Assembly (NCBI GenBank): GCA_963573385.1
Contig: CAUYLG010048290.1
Location: 28,495-92,494, forward strand
DNA: 64,000 nt
Reading direction: 5' to 3'
DNA from: Cacajao melanocephalus
Lineage: Eukaryota; Chordata; Mammalia; Primates; Pitheciidae
Shown: piece by piece, positions 48,373-60,019 of the stretch
Numbering within the stretch: position 1 is the first letter of the stretch
Layout: each line of letters opens with the position of its first letter
Program-made: the position numbers and the translations under genes
Notes under the pieces: generated by a model
The model's database searches: none
Seen by the model: the letters and a program-made list of their open reading frames with translations, nothing else
What the model was told of the DNA's origin: nothing

Positions 48373-50621
48373 GAAATCCAAATCCAACAGCACATCAAAA
48401 AGCTTACTCATCATGATCAAGTGAGCTCCATCCCTGGGAGGCAAGGCTAGTTCAACATACACAAATCAATAAACGTAATCCATCACATAAACAGAACCAA
48501 TCACAAAAATCACATGATTAAACAGATACAGAAAAGGACTTCAATAAAATTTAATCTCCCTTCATACTAAAAACTCTTAATACACTCAGTATCGACAAAA
48601 CATACCACAAAATAATAAGAGCTTTTTATGACAAGCCCATAGTCAGTATCATACTGAATGGGGAACAGCTGGAAGCATTCCTTTGAAAACCAGCATGAGA
48701 CAAGGATGCCGTCTCTCTGCTATTCAACATAGCATAGGAAGTTCTGGCCAGGGCAATCAGGCAAGAGAAAGAAATAAAGGGTATTCAAATAGGAGGAGAG
48801 GAAGTCAAATTGTCTCTGTTTGTAGATGACATGATTATTTACTTAGAACACCCCATCATCTCAGCCCCAGAACTCCTTAGGCTGATAAGCAACTTCAGCA
48901 AGGTCTCAGGACATAAAATCAATGTGCAAAAATCACAAGCATTTCTATACACCAATATTAGAAAAACAGAGAGCCAAATCGTCAGTGAACTCCCATTCAC
49001 AGTTGATACAAAGAAAATAAAATACCTAAGAATACAACTTACAAGGGATGTAAAGGATCTCTTCAAGGATAACTACAAAGCACTGCTCAGGGAAGTAAGA
49101 GAGGACACAAACAAATGGAAAAATATTCCATGCTCATGGATCGGAAGAATCAATGTTGTGAAAATGGCCATACTGCTCAAAGTAATTTATAGATTCAATG
49201 CTATTCCCATCAAGCTACCATTGAGTTTCTTCATAGAATTAGAAAAAACACTTTAAATTTCATATGGAACCAAAAAAGAGCCCGTATAGCCAAGACAATC
49301 CTAAGCAAAAAGAATAAAGGTGAAGGCTTCATGCTATCTGACTTTAAACTACATTACAAAGCTACAGTCTTCAAAACAGCATGGTACTGGTACCAAAACA
49401 GATATACAGACCAATGGAACACAACAGAGGACTCAGAAATAACACCACAAATCTACAATCATCTGATCTTCTACAAACCTGACAAAACCAAGCAATAGGG
49501 AAAGGATTTCTTATTTAATAAATAGTGTTGGGAAATCTGGCTAGCCATATGCAGAAAACAGAAACTGGACCCCTTACTTACACCTTATACAAAAATTAAC
49601 TCAAGATGCATTAAAGACTTAAATGTAATCCCTAAAACCATAAAATCCCTAGAAGAAAACCTAAGCAATATCGTTTAGGATATAGGCATGGGCAAAGACT
49701 TCATGACGAAAACACCAAAAGCAATTGCAAAAAAAGCCAAAATTGACAAATGGGATCTACTTAAATGAAACTGTTTCTGCAAGGAAAAATAAACTATCAT
49801 CAGAGTGAACAGGCATCCTACAGAATAGGGAAAAATTTTTGCAATCTATCCATCTGACAAAGGTCTAATATCCAGAATCCACAAGGAACTTAAACAAATT
49901 TAAAGAAGAAAACAAACATCCCCATCAAAAAGTGGGCAAAGGATATGAAGAGACACTTCTCAAAAGAAGACATTTATGTGACAAACAAACAAATGAAAAA
50001 GCACTCATCACCACTGATCATTAGAGAAATGCAAATCAAAACCACAGTGAGATATTATCTCATGCCAGTTAGAATGGCAATTAAAAAGTCAGGAAATGAC
50101 AGATGCTGGTAAGGCTGTGGAGAATAGGAATGCTTTTATACTGTTGGTGGGATTGTAAATTAGTTCAACCATTGTGGAAGACAGTGTGGCACTTCCTTAA
50201 GGATCCAGGACCAGAAGTACCATTTGACCCAGCAATTCCATTACTGGGTATATACCCAAAGTATTATAAGTCATTCTACTATAAAGACACATGCATATGT
50301 ATGTTTATTGCTGCACTATTTACAATAGCAATGACTTGAAACCAACCCAAATACCCATCTATGATAGGCAGAATAAAGAAAATGTGGCACATATACAGCA
50401 TAGAATACTTTGCAGCCATAAAAAAGAATGAGTTCATGTTCTTTGCAGGGACGTGGATGAAGCTGGAAACCATCATCCTCAGCAAACTAACAGAGGAACA
50501 GAAAACCAAATACCACATGTTTTCATTCATAAGTGGGAGCTGAACAATGAGAACACATGGACACAGGGAGGGTAACATTACACATCAGGGCCTGTCAGAG
50601 GGTGGGGCAAAGGAAAGGGGG

Positions 50622-50700
50622 AGCATTACAACAAATACATGCAGGGCTTAAAACCTAGAGGGACAGCATTGGGACAAATGCCTGCAGGGCTTAAAACCTA
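50622..50700 (+). repeat. 36-bp direct repeat, 43-bp period, in L1 3' UTR
   Basis: agcatt...cagggcttaaaaccta at 50622-50657 recurs at 50665-50700 with about five differences. Confidence 0.9.
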
Positions 50701-50820
50701 AATGACAGGTTGATAGTTGCAGCACACCATCATGACACATATTTATTCAGTAACAAACCTGCACATTCTGGACATGTATCCCAGAACTTAAATTTAAAAA
50801 GGAAAGAAAAGAAAAGAGAA

Positions 50821-51107
50821 AATGAAGTTACCTTGATGAATAGCAACCTTATCATTTATTGAAGTCCCAGTAGCCTATTATAAATCCACTGGGAAGAAAA
50901 TTTTTAGTTAAATATGTGCATTAAAATACTTTTGTTAAAAAGACAAAAACTATTTTTCTACACAAAACATATTTTGGTAGATGACTCAGGAACCAGAGGT
51001 ATCCAATGAGTAAATTGGAGATGAAGATAAACATAAGAGGAGTAACATAGTATAAACAGAGAGCAAATATATCTTCCTTTCATCTAGTGGATGAGAGAAG
51101 AATACCA
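50821..51107. other. Spacer between two L1 copies
   Basis: No named repeat or gene. Confidence 0.5.
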
Positions 51108-51409
51108 ACTGACACAAGAACACAAAGTCAAACACCGCATGTTCTCACTCATAGGCGGATGATGAACAATAAGAACACATGGACATAGGGAGGGGAGCAC
51201 TACACACTGGGGTCTGTTGGGGGGGAAATAGGGGAGGGACAGTGGGAGGTGGGGAATTGGGGAGAGATAGCATGGGGAGAAATGCCAGATATAGGTGAAG
51301 GAGAGGAAAGCAGCAAATCACACTGCCACGTTGTGTACCTATGCAACAATCTTGCATGTTCTTCACATGTACCCCAAAACCTAAAATACAATAAAAATAA
51401 AAAAAAAAA
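51108..51409 (+). mobile_element. L1PA/L1PB-type 3' UTR with poly(A) tail
   Basis: From aactgacacaagaacacaaa through the G-rich 3' UTR (ggtctgttggggggg near 51211) to cacatgtaccccaaaaccta and a poly(A) run ending about 51411. Its diagnostic 3' UTR blocks (agaaatgccagatataggtg) also appear, reversed, in the L1 at 62234-63910, so both belong to one subfamily. Confidence 0.92.
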
Positions 51410-52574
51410 AAAGCAGAGCAGCTGCAGGAACTACAGACTGACAGCTCCTAACAAATTCTCCTTAGAAAAATTAAGATGGTTGGTGTGGTAAGAAAGTAGC
51501 CAGGTTTAAAGTCATTAAAATTCTGGGTCTGAACAGGTTTATTAAACTCTAGAATCTCATAGTAATCATTTGTACAATGTTGTATTTAATACCTATCTCA
51601 GATCATTATTAGAAAAAACTAAAAGAGATAACTTATATTTGGAAAAGCATTTCAGGCCTCAAATGCATTGTTTTAAATTTTTGCTAATTGTTAGTTTCAA
51701 TCATTGGTCTTAAAGTATTTACAGTGAAATTTTCCATGAATAATTGATTGATCCAATATTTTTTGAGATTTTAAAACTTTAGAATACATTAAAGAAAATT
51801 GGAAGTTGTCTGCATGTCATTTACCTACAATTTTAAATTAAAATCATATGTATTCTATATTTCTTCACTATGAAATTTAAGACTCTATTGACTAAAAAGG
51901 AAAATATATACATTTGTTTTAAAAGTTATTATCCAAGAACTGTTAAGTTCAAAATTATATAAGAATTACAATTCACTCGGTAGATGAACATGTTTATCCC
52001 CTTAAGGTGGCAAATCTATGTTAGAACAGATTATAAAAATAACTGCTCATTATCAACGTCACATTCTTGTTATAACTAATGCCTTAGAAGTTAAAAAAAT
52101 ATATATACTATTGATGTTCTTGAATTAAGAACAAATAAGATTTTCATTAACTAGGTTCATAAAAGTATAAACAATTGAAATATGCAAAAAGATTAAAAGA
52201 ATACTAACTATTTTGACTTACATAAAACAAGGTTTTATATGGAAATATGTGCAAAATTTTTTAACTTTCTTAATTCCTTCACTTCCTGGATTTTACAATC
52301 TCATTCAAGGCTTGAAGCACATTTACACTATACACTTAAAGCAACAGTGAAAACAACGTAACATTATAAATATCTCCCCATTTAGGAAAAAACACCTAAA
52401 AACAAAACAAAACAAACTATTGCTAATTTTTAAGTCAATTTTCAAGTCTAAGGTCCTGCTTTTATTAGGTTTCAAAGCAGAATGCATTCAAACCATAAGT
52501 CTTCTCTGACAGATAAGAATTGTAGCTTTTCTCTAAGATTATTTTCATCATAAATGATTTCTATGAATTCTTTG
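51410..52574. other. Unannotated AT-rich DNA
   Basis: No named repeat or gene. Confidence 0.5.
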
Positions 52575-53462
52575 AGCACTGTGATAGGCAGAATAATGCC
52601 TCCCCAAAGGTGTCCTACTCTTCAAAACCTGAGTAAATGTTACTTTACATGGCAAAGTGTCTGTGTAGGTGTGAACAAGGTTAAGGATCTTCAGATGGAA
52701 AGATTATCTGGGTTTATCCAGGTTGGCCAATCTAATCACATGAATCCTTCAAAGGGAAAACCTGTTCCTGTTTAAGTCAGAGGAAGATACAACATATCTG
52801 ACTTTGAAGATGAAGGAAGAAGGCTGTATGACAAGTGATATGGTTTAGATATTGGCTCCTACAAATTTCAAGTTGAACTGTGCTCCTCATGTTGGAAGCA
52901 GAGCCTAGTGGGAGGGCAACTGGATCATGGGGGTGGAGCCCTAATGAATGGTTTAGCACCAGCCCTTCGGTAATAAATATGTTCTTGCTCAGTTAGTTCA
53001 TGCAAGGTCTGGTTGTTTGAAGGAATCTGGGAACTCACTCTTCTCTCTCTTGCTCCCCCTGTCACCACCTAACATGCTCATTCCCCTTTACCTTCTGCCA
53101 GGATTGTAAGCTTTCTGAGGCCCTCACCAGAAGCATATGCTGGCACTGTGCTTCCTGCATAGCCTGCAGTGCACCCAAATAAACCTTTTTTCTTTATAAA
53201 TTACCCAGCTTCAGGTATTTCCTTGTAGTAGTGCAAGACTAGCCAAATATATTAAACACGTTGGTGCTTATAGAAACTGAAAAGGGAACAAAACTGATTT
53301 CCTCCTTCAACCTTCAGAAGGAACATGACACCTTGACACCTTGATGTTAGCTCAGTGAAACATGTATAGGACTTCTGTATCTGTAAAATAATATTTTTGG
53401 TTTTTTTTTATGTCACTAAATGTATAGCTATTTCTTATGGCATCAACAGAAAACTGATAAAA
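52575..53462 (+). mobile_element. MLT1D-type MaLR LTR, split by another LTR
   Basis: The left part (52575-52835) matches MLT1D: gataggcagaataatgcc, acatggcaaagtgtctgtg, ggttaaggatcttcagatgg. The right part (53252-53462) continues: gacaccttgatgttagctca, taggacttctgtatctgta, aacagaaaactgataaa. The middle is a younger MST-type LTR. Confidence 0.85.
52836..53251 (+). mobile_element. MST-type MaLR LTR inserted into MLT1D
   Basis: Starts tgatatggtttagatattgg and contains cttgctcagttagttcatgc, taagctttctgaggccctca, and an AATAAA near 53179 followed by ataaattacccagcttcagg. Ends about 53251. No clean 5-bp duplication is visible. Subfamily (MSTB, MSTC or MSTD) is uncertain. Confidence 0.88.
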
Positions 53463-54897
53463 GCATTTACAGGTACTACAAATCTATGTTCATATTTTCT
53501 TATTGCCTCTCCTTTCACATACTTCATGTTGCTAACTGAAGCTATCAAACCACTTAGGAGAGCTTTTCAACCTTTAACTCCAGGAAATTGGAACTCTCTG
53601 CACTTTTTACTTCAGATATGACTCCAGCTGTTTCCCTTAACTTCCTAGAAGTTTTGTTAAGGTCATATTGTATATTTAAAACATTGTATGCATTTCTGAA
53701 ACAATAAAAAATAGAAAGCTGAGCATAGCTGCCTGTCCTATTATCCCACAAATTTATGCCAGTCAGGATTCCATTAGGAAAGCAGAACCACCATTGATAA
53801 TAAGGAAGAAAGTGTGATTAAGCTTTGTATGAAAGAAAGGAGAGACAAAGGAAAGCATGGAAGATTGTTGCTGCTGAAGTTGCAATAAGCTCACAGGGCT
53901 GCCAGTTGGAAAGAAAATCTGGATATGAATTAGAGAGAGCAAAAACAACCTGAAACCCACACTGGTTTATAGCTGCCTCCTATGTTGATGGAATGAGTGA
54001 CCTGCTCCTGCCTCCTATCACATAGCTGAACATACATATTACTAAGAAATTGGTATATCAGAGATGTCTGTGAAGTTCAGTGGCATTCTGTGCTCACAGT
54101 AACCCTTACAGCATAATGACTGACAATGCCTTCTACTTTCCACGCTCTGCACATATTTCTTTTGTGGCCAACTCTAAACCAGAACTATTCCGTCAAGGGA
54201 ATTTGGGGGAATGTAGTTTTGCTAAGATGACAGAGTAAAAGCCATCAAAAGGCCCTAAAGTCTTAGGCTTCTATCTTTGTTTGAACAAGTTTTTATATGT
54301 GAGGGCTAGCTCATGCCCCCGATGAAAAATGTCCAGGGGCTAGCCCTCATGCGCCTTACACACTTTTTGCCTTATGTGCAGCACTCACTTTCTAGAAGTA
54401 AAATGTCTTTCTTCTTTCAATCTGATATCCAGCAAGAGTAGGAGTAGAAAATGAAAGTGCTGACAGTCAAGAAGTGAGGAGAAATATATTACAAATACAA
54501 CAGTGAATGTTCTTATATACACAGCCATAGGATGTGGTTAAGCTCTGTGCCCCAAAATACAATAACCATAGCATTTTAGAGTAAATTGTTAGATGTTTAT
54601 TTTCAAAATTAAGGTAAATTTATGTGAATGAAATCAGTAGTCTAGTCCAAACCTATTTTGGAGAGAAATATGCTTCTAATGTTTAATATCAGAAATTGCA
54701 TATAAACACAATTCACTATATTATAAATGGCTAGTTCAGGTTTCAGGTTCCCGATTAAGATGTCTTTGCACTATTTTTCAAACAACAAATCACTATGCTT
54801 TTGGCTTCTAAAGTGTAATTTTACCAAAACAAAGTCACTTCCAAAGCTAGTAAAGCTCCTTTCCCACATAAAAATCCACATTGACAACAATAATATA
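53463..54897. other. Unannotated DNA, perhaps with an old L1M 3' UTR relic
   Basis: The stretch 53755-54240 (aggattccattaggaaagca ... gggggaatgtagttttgcta) faintly resembles an old L1M/L1ME 3' UTR but is not certain. An 11-bp inverted repeat lies at 54300-54349. No gene is supported. Confidence 0.4.
54300..54349. repeat. 11-bp perfect inverted repeat
   Basis: tgagggctagc (54300-54310) pairs with gctagccctca (54339-54349) around a 28-nt loop. Confidence 0.85.
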
Positions 54898-54928
54898 TAA
54901 AATAAAATAAAATAAAATAAAACAAAAC
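54898..54928. repeat. (AAAAT)n/(AAAAC)n pentanucleotide repeat
   Basis: Consecutive aaaat units pass into aaaac units. Confidence 0.9.
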
Positions 54929-57461
54929 AACTTCTCAATGGGCACCTTGTTAGAGAAAAGAATCATATTCCAGGATTTTTCTTGAATGTGTAAGATCCCT
55001 TAAAATTGGGCCTAAAAATTGAAGGAAATAAAAGGTGTATAGCACAATCTATTTATTCTGCATTCATTCTGTGACTTAAACAAAGTAAAAAAAGTTAGCA
55101 CATTTACAGTTTTACACACTGAGAGCTTTCTGAGAATGTTTTTGTTTTTTATTTGCCTACTGGTTGTCTAAACTTTTTATGTACATGCATTTCATTTTAA
55201 TTGGTAGAATAAAATGAGAAAGACTAGATTAATTTACATTTTAAAAAAAAAGAATTCTTCTAGAGCACACAAAATGGGTAATGAATGAAAAAGAGACTAA
55301 GTTATATAGAGAAAAATATAGCATCAGTTAGAGTTTAACCCAGAGAGAAGTGATCAGTATCAACACTTATGCTTTGTGGGAATTTGGAACAAGATATAAA
55401 ACAGTATTTTTGGAAAGCCTTGCTGCATGTTGTGGGGAACTTCTGCTTCATTTTTGCCTTTAAGAGACTTCAACAAAGACATAAATTTCAAGATTTCTTA
55501 TATTTAGTTTTATATTTGGTTGAGGCTATAATATTATACTGAAATTAGGCATGAAGCAGTCCAATGTTAGGCACAGTAACATTTAATTATTATTTCACTT
55601 GGTGTGAATGTATTGAGCATCTTTTTGCTATCATCGCTTATAGGTGAGTAAGCATTTCTTCATCTTCCAAAAAAAAAAATACCCCACAGATAGACAGAAT
55701 AATTATTACAATTCAAATTTACAAATATCTTAATAAAGATATACCAAAGTTGCTGTGGTTGCAAATACAAATAGGAAACTCAATGTTTAAGAAGATAATA
55801 TATTAGGTGACAATTCTTTAAAGTATGTTTTGCTTTTAAAAATAGCATTATTGAGGAAAAAATCGCATTATTAGAGTACTAAGATATGTATAAGTAGAAG
55901 TATGAGCATGTGTGATTTGAAATAAATAAAATAAATAAGAATCACACAATTTTATAAAAAATATACGTGACTAGCAGCCTCTGGAATACCCTTTCTCAAT
56001 TTGCCTTCAAAATAATTATTAAAATATGCACAAAAGTATATGGTATGTCTAAGTGTCTATGTGTGTACATGTGTGTGCTGAGAGGAAAATTCCTTATAGA
56101 TATAGATAAAAGGTTATAGATACGAATATTACTCATATTGGCAGGCCCTGCATTCCTTCTTGATAGAATAGTCTATGGCATCTATTACACAGATTTATTT
56201 ATTTCACATGTCCTCTTGGTGGACAAATGGAAGGTTTGAAATTAGATATGAGTAGATTCACATATCATTTCAGCCACATAACTATGAAATCCTGTGTAAA
56301 ATAGTAAATCATTCTGAGTCTCAGTTATTTTACCAGAAAATAATGAATAAATCACAGGCAATATTTCTCTTAATCCAAAACCCCAATAACTAAAAATTAG
56401 CCAGAATTGTATATCCCATAAACTACAATAAAAAGCTGTTGTCAATTATAATTTTAACATGCATCTTGAGCTGAGCACCAATAAAATATTATAATATAAA
56501 TATAGCACTTGTTAAAATACAACCACTCAATATATTTTATCTCTGATGATATTTGCAACTTATACTATGGGCAGAAAAAAAAAAAAGCAAGGACCTAACA
56601 AATAAATGTACAGTTTTATCTTCCTGTCCTATTCTTATCCTAAGTTTATGTATATTTCCATAGCTGTTATGATAATAACAGTGTCATTTTAGTTTAAAGA
56701 TTATACTTAATATATCATAAGAATTTTCCTCATTCTGCCACCTTCTGAATTGTTTTTTAATGACACATATATTGAATTTATTTAAAAGTATGTTTTTGCA
56801 TGTATCTTTGTGTTCCAAATTTTAACTATTATCAATTATTGACATGAATATATTCACTGCTTATTATATTTCCCAATGGTAAATGTCAATATAGTGAAAT
56901 TAGTGGATCAAGGTATAAGACACTTGATAGCGCTTAAAATATATTGCTACAAGTTGTTATAAAAACATATTGTAAGCCCATAATTAGTTCAAAATTTAAA
57001 AAACAGAATTATATATGCAAATTTAAAATTGCTTTTCAAAATTATTTTATCAGTTTAACACTTTCACTAATAACATATGTATCATTTTACCACAATATTA
57101 TACAAGAATGCAATATTTTAAATTTAATACTCTAGTATTGATACAGTTTTAATTTTTATTTTTTGATAATTAATCACTTTAATCTTCTCTTCCATGCTCA
57201 CTAAAAACGCATAAATTCTTCTTTCCAGATTTGTTTAAATAACAGCATTTTACATTGCTATTTGAAAGTCTAACTTATTAAGCCATGTATTGAAACTCCA
57301 TTGTTTATACTGAGACATACAAAATTTTGATTTTATTTACATATGTTAAAAATTTGCCTGCAAGAATGAGTTCTGTTGTATTTTGTTTACCAATTAAATT
57401 TCTCAGAGAACTTTCTGATTATGCCATCTACAGGAGGAAAGACAAATGTTCAAAAGATATT
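54929..57461. other. Unannotated AT-rich DNA with a possible MIR
   Basis: A MIR-like core may lie at 56260-56380 (agccacataactatgaaatc, tctgagtctcagttatttta). The remainder has no named repeat, apart from a poly(A) at 56575-56585. Confidence 0.45.
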
Positions 57462-57575
57462 TGCTTGGCATAGTGGCTCACACCTGTAATCCCAGCACTC
57501 TGGGAAGCTGAGGTGGTTGTATCACATAAGGACCAGAGTCAAAAAACAAAACAAAACAAATTAACAAAAAAATCA
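57462..57575 (+). mobile_element. 78-bp Alu 5' fragment with its own A-rich tail
   Basis: tgcttggcatagtggctcac ... cctgtaatcccagcactct ... gtcatched only to about Alu position 78 (57540), then directly an (AAAAC)n-type tail to about 57575. The flanks ttcaaaagatattt (about 57449-57462) and tcaagataatattt (about 57573-57586) are similar and may be a decayed target duplication. Confidence 0.75.
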
Positions 57576-57984
57576 AGATAATATTTGGCAGTTCTGTTTT
57601 CTGATCCATCTTAACATCACAAGAAGGCAACTTATCTTTCGTTCTAATTTTATTTAGACACTTGAAACTCAGTGACTTATTTCAAGTCTTGGAGCTTACT
57701 AAATGCTAATGATAAAATGTAAACTAGAAAATAAACGAGGATTTAAAATGTATTGAGATAAAAGTACATATATAATAATTTTAACATTGAAACTAAAGGT
57801 AACTCTAACTCTATGCTTGAAGGTAGGCAGAAATTTTTCTTACCAGGAGACTGAGAGAGGATTCAAATGTATTTCTTTTGCTTTGACTAGTTTTGTGTTT
57901 GTTGTTACTCTACACAATTATTTTTTACTCAAATAACAATAAGCAATGTTAGATTTTACCTCACTGATACAAGACTTCTGTTTC

Positions 57985-58029
57985 TCAGATTTTTCTTTCT
58001 CCTTCTCCTCTTCCTCCTCCTCTTCTTTT
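57985..58029. repeat. Polypyrimidine tract
   Basis: About 45 bp almost purely C and T (tttctttctccttctcctct and onward). Confidence 0.88.
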
Positions 58030-58207
58030 GGTCTACATGTTTAATCTCTCACCTTTATAGAAGAGAACATAGATTGATGTTAAGGTATAAATGAAATATG
58101 AAGAGTCAGTAGGTGAAACTCATTCCAAGGACAAATTTGGGTTTGAAAAATTCACTTTCTTAGTCCAGCCTATGTTTTCAATGACAAGCATATTGATCAT
58201 GGAGTGT

Positions 58208-58272
58208 GCATATGTATTTGCACCTGTGTGTTTGTGTGTGTATGTGCACGCATGCACACACGTGCACATGTG
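58208..58272. repeat. GT/CA alternating tract with self-complementary centre
   Basis: A (GT)n part passes into a (CA)n part through gtgcacgcatgcacacacgt; the two halves are partly complementary. Confidence 0.85.
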
Positions 58273-59641
58273 TCTTTCCATTATGAAAGGGAATGCTGGT
58301 GTTCTGGGTTACATAGTACTAAACACCAATTTGTTTCTTGTTCTCTCTACTCACATCAGTGTAGAACATGAGTTTGTAAAACCAAATCCTCCCTGTAAGG
58401 AGTAGGAAGTATCCTTTCTCTATCCTAGGTATGTTTAAGACCACAGATGATATTCATTAGTACATATGTGCATCAATAAACATAATTAGTACAATTTGGC
58501 AGATAATGCTCAAAAGCAGACTAAAAGAGCAAAACATTGTGACATGAACTCATAGGACTATGCAATTTTTTACATCCTTTACATGGAGTTGGCATATTAT
58601 TAAAGGAGTTTTTCCCACTGTAAATTTTAAATCAATTCAAATTAGGGTAAATATTTTGGCAACTTCTGCAGTATGTGTTTCTATAATTCAAAAGATAATA
58701 TTTGCCAGCTTGGCTTTCTCGGTTTTCAAAAATTATGAAGGAAATGACTAACATTGAAGATGCTTGTGTTTTTTCTATATCTGATTTCAAGACAGTGATG
58801 TGGTTTCTGAGATGCAGATGAAAATATACAAGATATGCATGGCTTAAATGGCTAAATTGTTGTAGAGATAAACCTAATATTTGTTCTTTTTAATATTGTT
58901 TCCTCCATGATTATTATTAGAACAGATATGTTCAAAACTACTAAAATTTCATCCAGATAAGAGGTCAAAAAACACAATCAGGAACCACTGAACTAGTCTA
59001 AAAATCAAAGGTAAAAAGAATGGTGCTAGTCAGTATCTGGGAAATATGAGCAAATTATTTTCCTAAACTTTCCAAGAGATCAAGAAAAATAAAGATTCAG
59101 TTCTTTCAATGATGGAAATAAAGACCTGATTCCTTCAATAATCCTCATCTGGATTTTAAAAATATAAACTTGACAGGAGGTATATTACATTTAGATAAAT
59201 GTATTCAGACAAACTTCATGTGCAACATAGAATACAGGAAGTGTTTACTAATACCTGGATCGAGTCTTATAAATGTGAACAACAGCAAATAGTAGAGGAG
59301 GCTTCTATTGCAATAAATAATTGAATCAATGATAATACTGGTGAAGAATATGATGAAATTTAGTGTTCATGATCTCAAATATTCTTACATATATTCTACT
59401 GTACTTATTTCAAATATTTTATTTAAAATTCATTAATATGTTTTATTTTTGAAATTTCTATATATTGGCTTTGATCAGACTTGTAATAATGCCCCTCAAG
59501 TCAGGATTATCACAGTGTTATAAATAATGCAGATTTCCAATCTCTCTTTTGTCAGAAAACTAAACCCAGTAGGGACTAAATAGACTACGATGAAATACAA
59601 ATTATATTTTGGCGTCTTCTATCTGAGTTATTCTGAGGCAT

Positions 59642-60019
59642 TGCCATTGTTTGAATGTGTGGCCCCAAGTACATGTGTTGGAAACATAATCCCCAATGCA
59701 ACAATACTGAGAAGTGAGACCTATGAGAGATGGCTGTGTCATAAGGGATCTGCTTTCCTGAATGGATTAATATATCTCAGGAGGGAGTTCATTACTGTGA
59801 GAGTGGGTTTGTTTAAAAGTAATTCTGCCCCGTCCTTCTCTCATGTGCTCTCTCAGCATGTGATGCCTTCGATCATGTTACGGTGCCACAGAAAGCGCTC
59901 ACCACACATAGCCTTTAGATCTTGGATTACCTAGACTCAGGACTACAAGAAATAAATCTATGTTCTTTATAAATGACCCAGTTTTAGGTATTCCGTTACA
60001 GTAGCATAAAACAAAGACA
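59642..60019 (+). mobile_element. MLT1-type MaLR LTR
   Basis: tgccattgtttgaatgtgtg, ataatccccaatgcaacaat, gcatgtgatgccttcgatc, caagaaataaatctatgttc (polyadenylation signal) and ttacagtagcataaaacaaa follow the MLT1A/B layout. A 114-codon open frame over it is an LTR artefact. Confidence 0.82.

Larger units (their letters stand above)
46124..50543 (+). pseudogene. L1 ORF2 (endonuclease-reverse transcriptase), inactivated
   Basis: ORF2 starts at ATG 46124 and its natural end is the TGA after FSFISGS at 50541-50543. The encoded enzyme nicks target DNA and reverse-transcribes L1 RNA. Endonuclease landmarks are IQETHLTC (about 46241-46264) and VGDFNT (about 46543-46560). The RT active-site segment reads LFVDDMII (about 48816-48839), with Val in place of the common Ala. 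Lesions include a 1-nt loss near 46160 that gives an early stop, the 88-bp duplication (not a multiple of three), a CA microsatellite at 46867-46906, a TAG at 47011-47013, a TAA near 47643 and the LTR insertion. It cannot produce a working protein. Confidence 0.9.
45940..50820 (+). mobile_element. 5'-truncated primate L1 (L1PA/L1PB type)
   Basis: Similarity begins in the 3' end of ORF1 (atgctgagggattttgtcac, ttacaagcactcctgaagga), passes the inter-ORF spacer and all of ORF2, and ends in the 3' UTR near 50820. The 5' UTR and most of ORF1 are absent. Three later changes lie inside: an 88-bp tandem duplication (46575-46750), an inserted LTR (about 47856-48372) and a 43-bp-period duplication in the 3' UTR (50622-50700). 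A convincing target duplication was not found, although A-rich gaaaag sequences occur at both ends. Confidence 0.93.
57576..59641. other. Unannotated DNA with simple repeats
   Basis: Contains a polypyrimidine tract (57985-58029) and a GT/CA tract (58208-58272). A 104-codon open frame (58091-58405) overlaps the GT/CA tract and has no domain motifs. No gene is supported. Confidence 0.5.

Noticed and set aside
48810..49256. 148-codon open frame as an active reverse transcriptase
   Set aside because: It is one open piece of an L1 ORF2 with multiple disabling changes elsewhere.
53755..54240. Firm call of an L1M/L1ME 3' UTR
   Set aside because: Only scattered similarity is visible; a profile search would be needed to call it.
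58091..58405. 104-codon open frame
   Set aside because: A third of it is the GT/CA tract, and nothing indicates coding.
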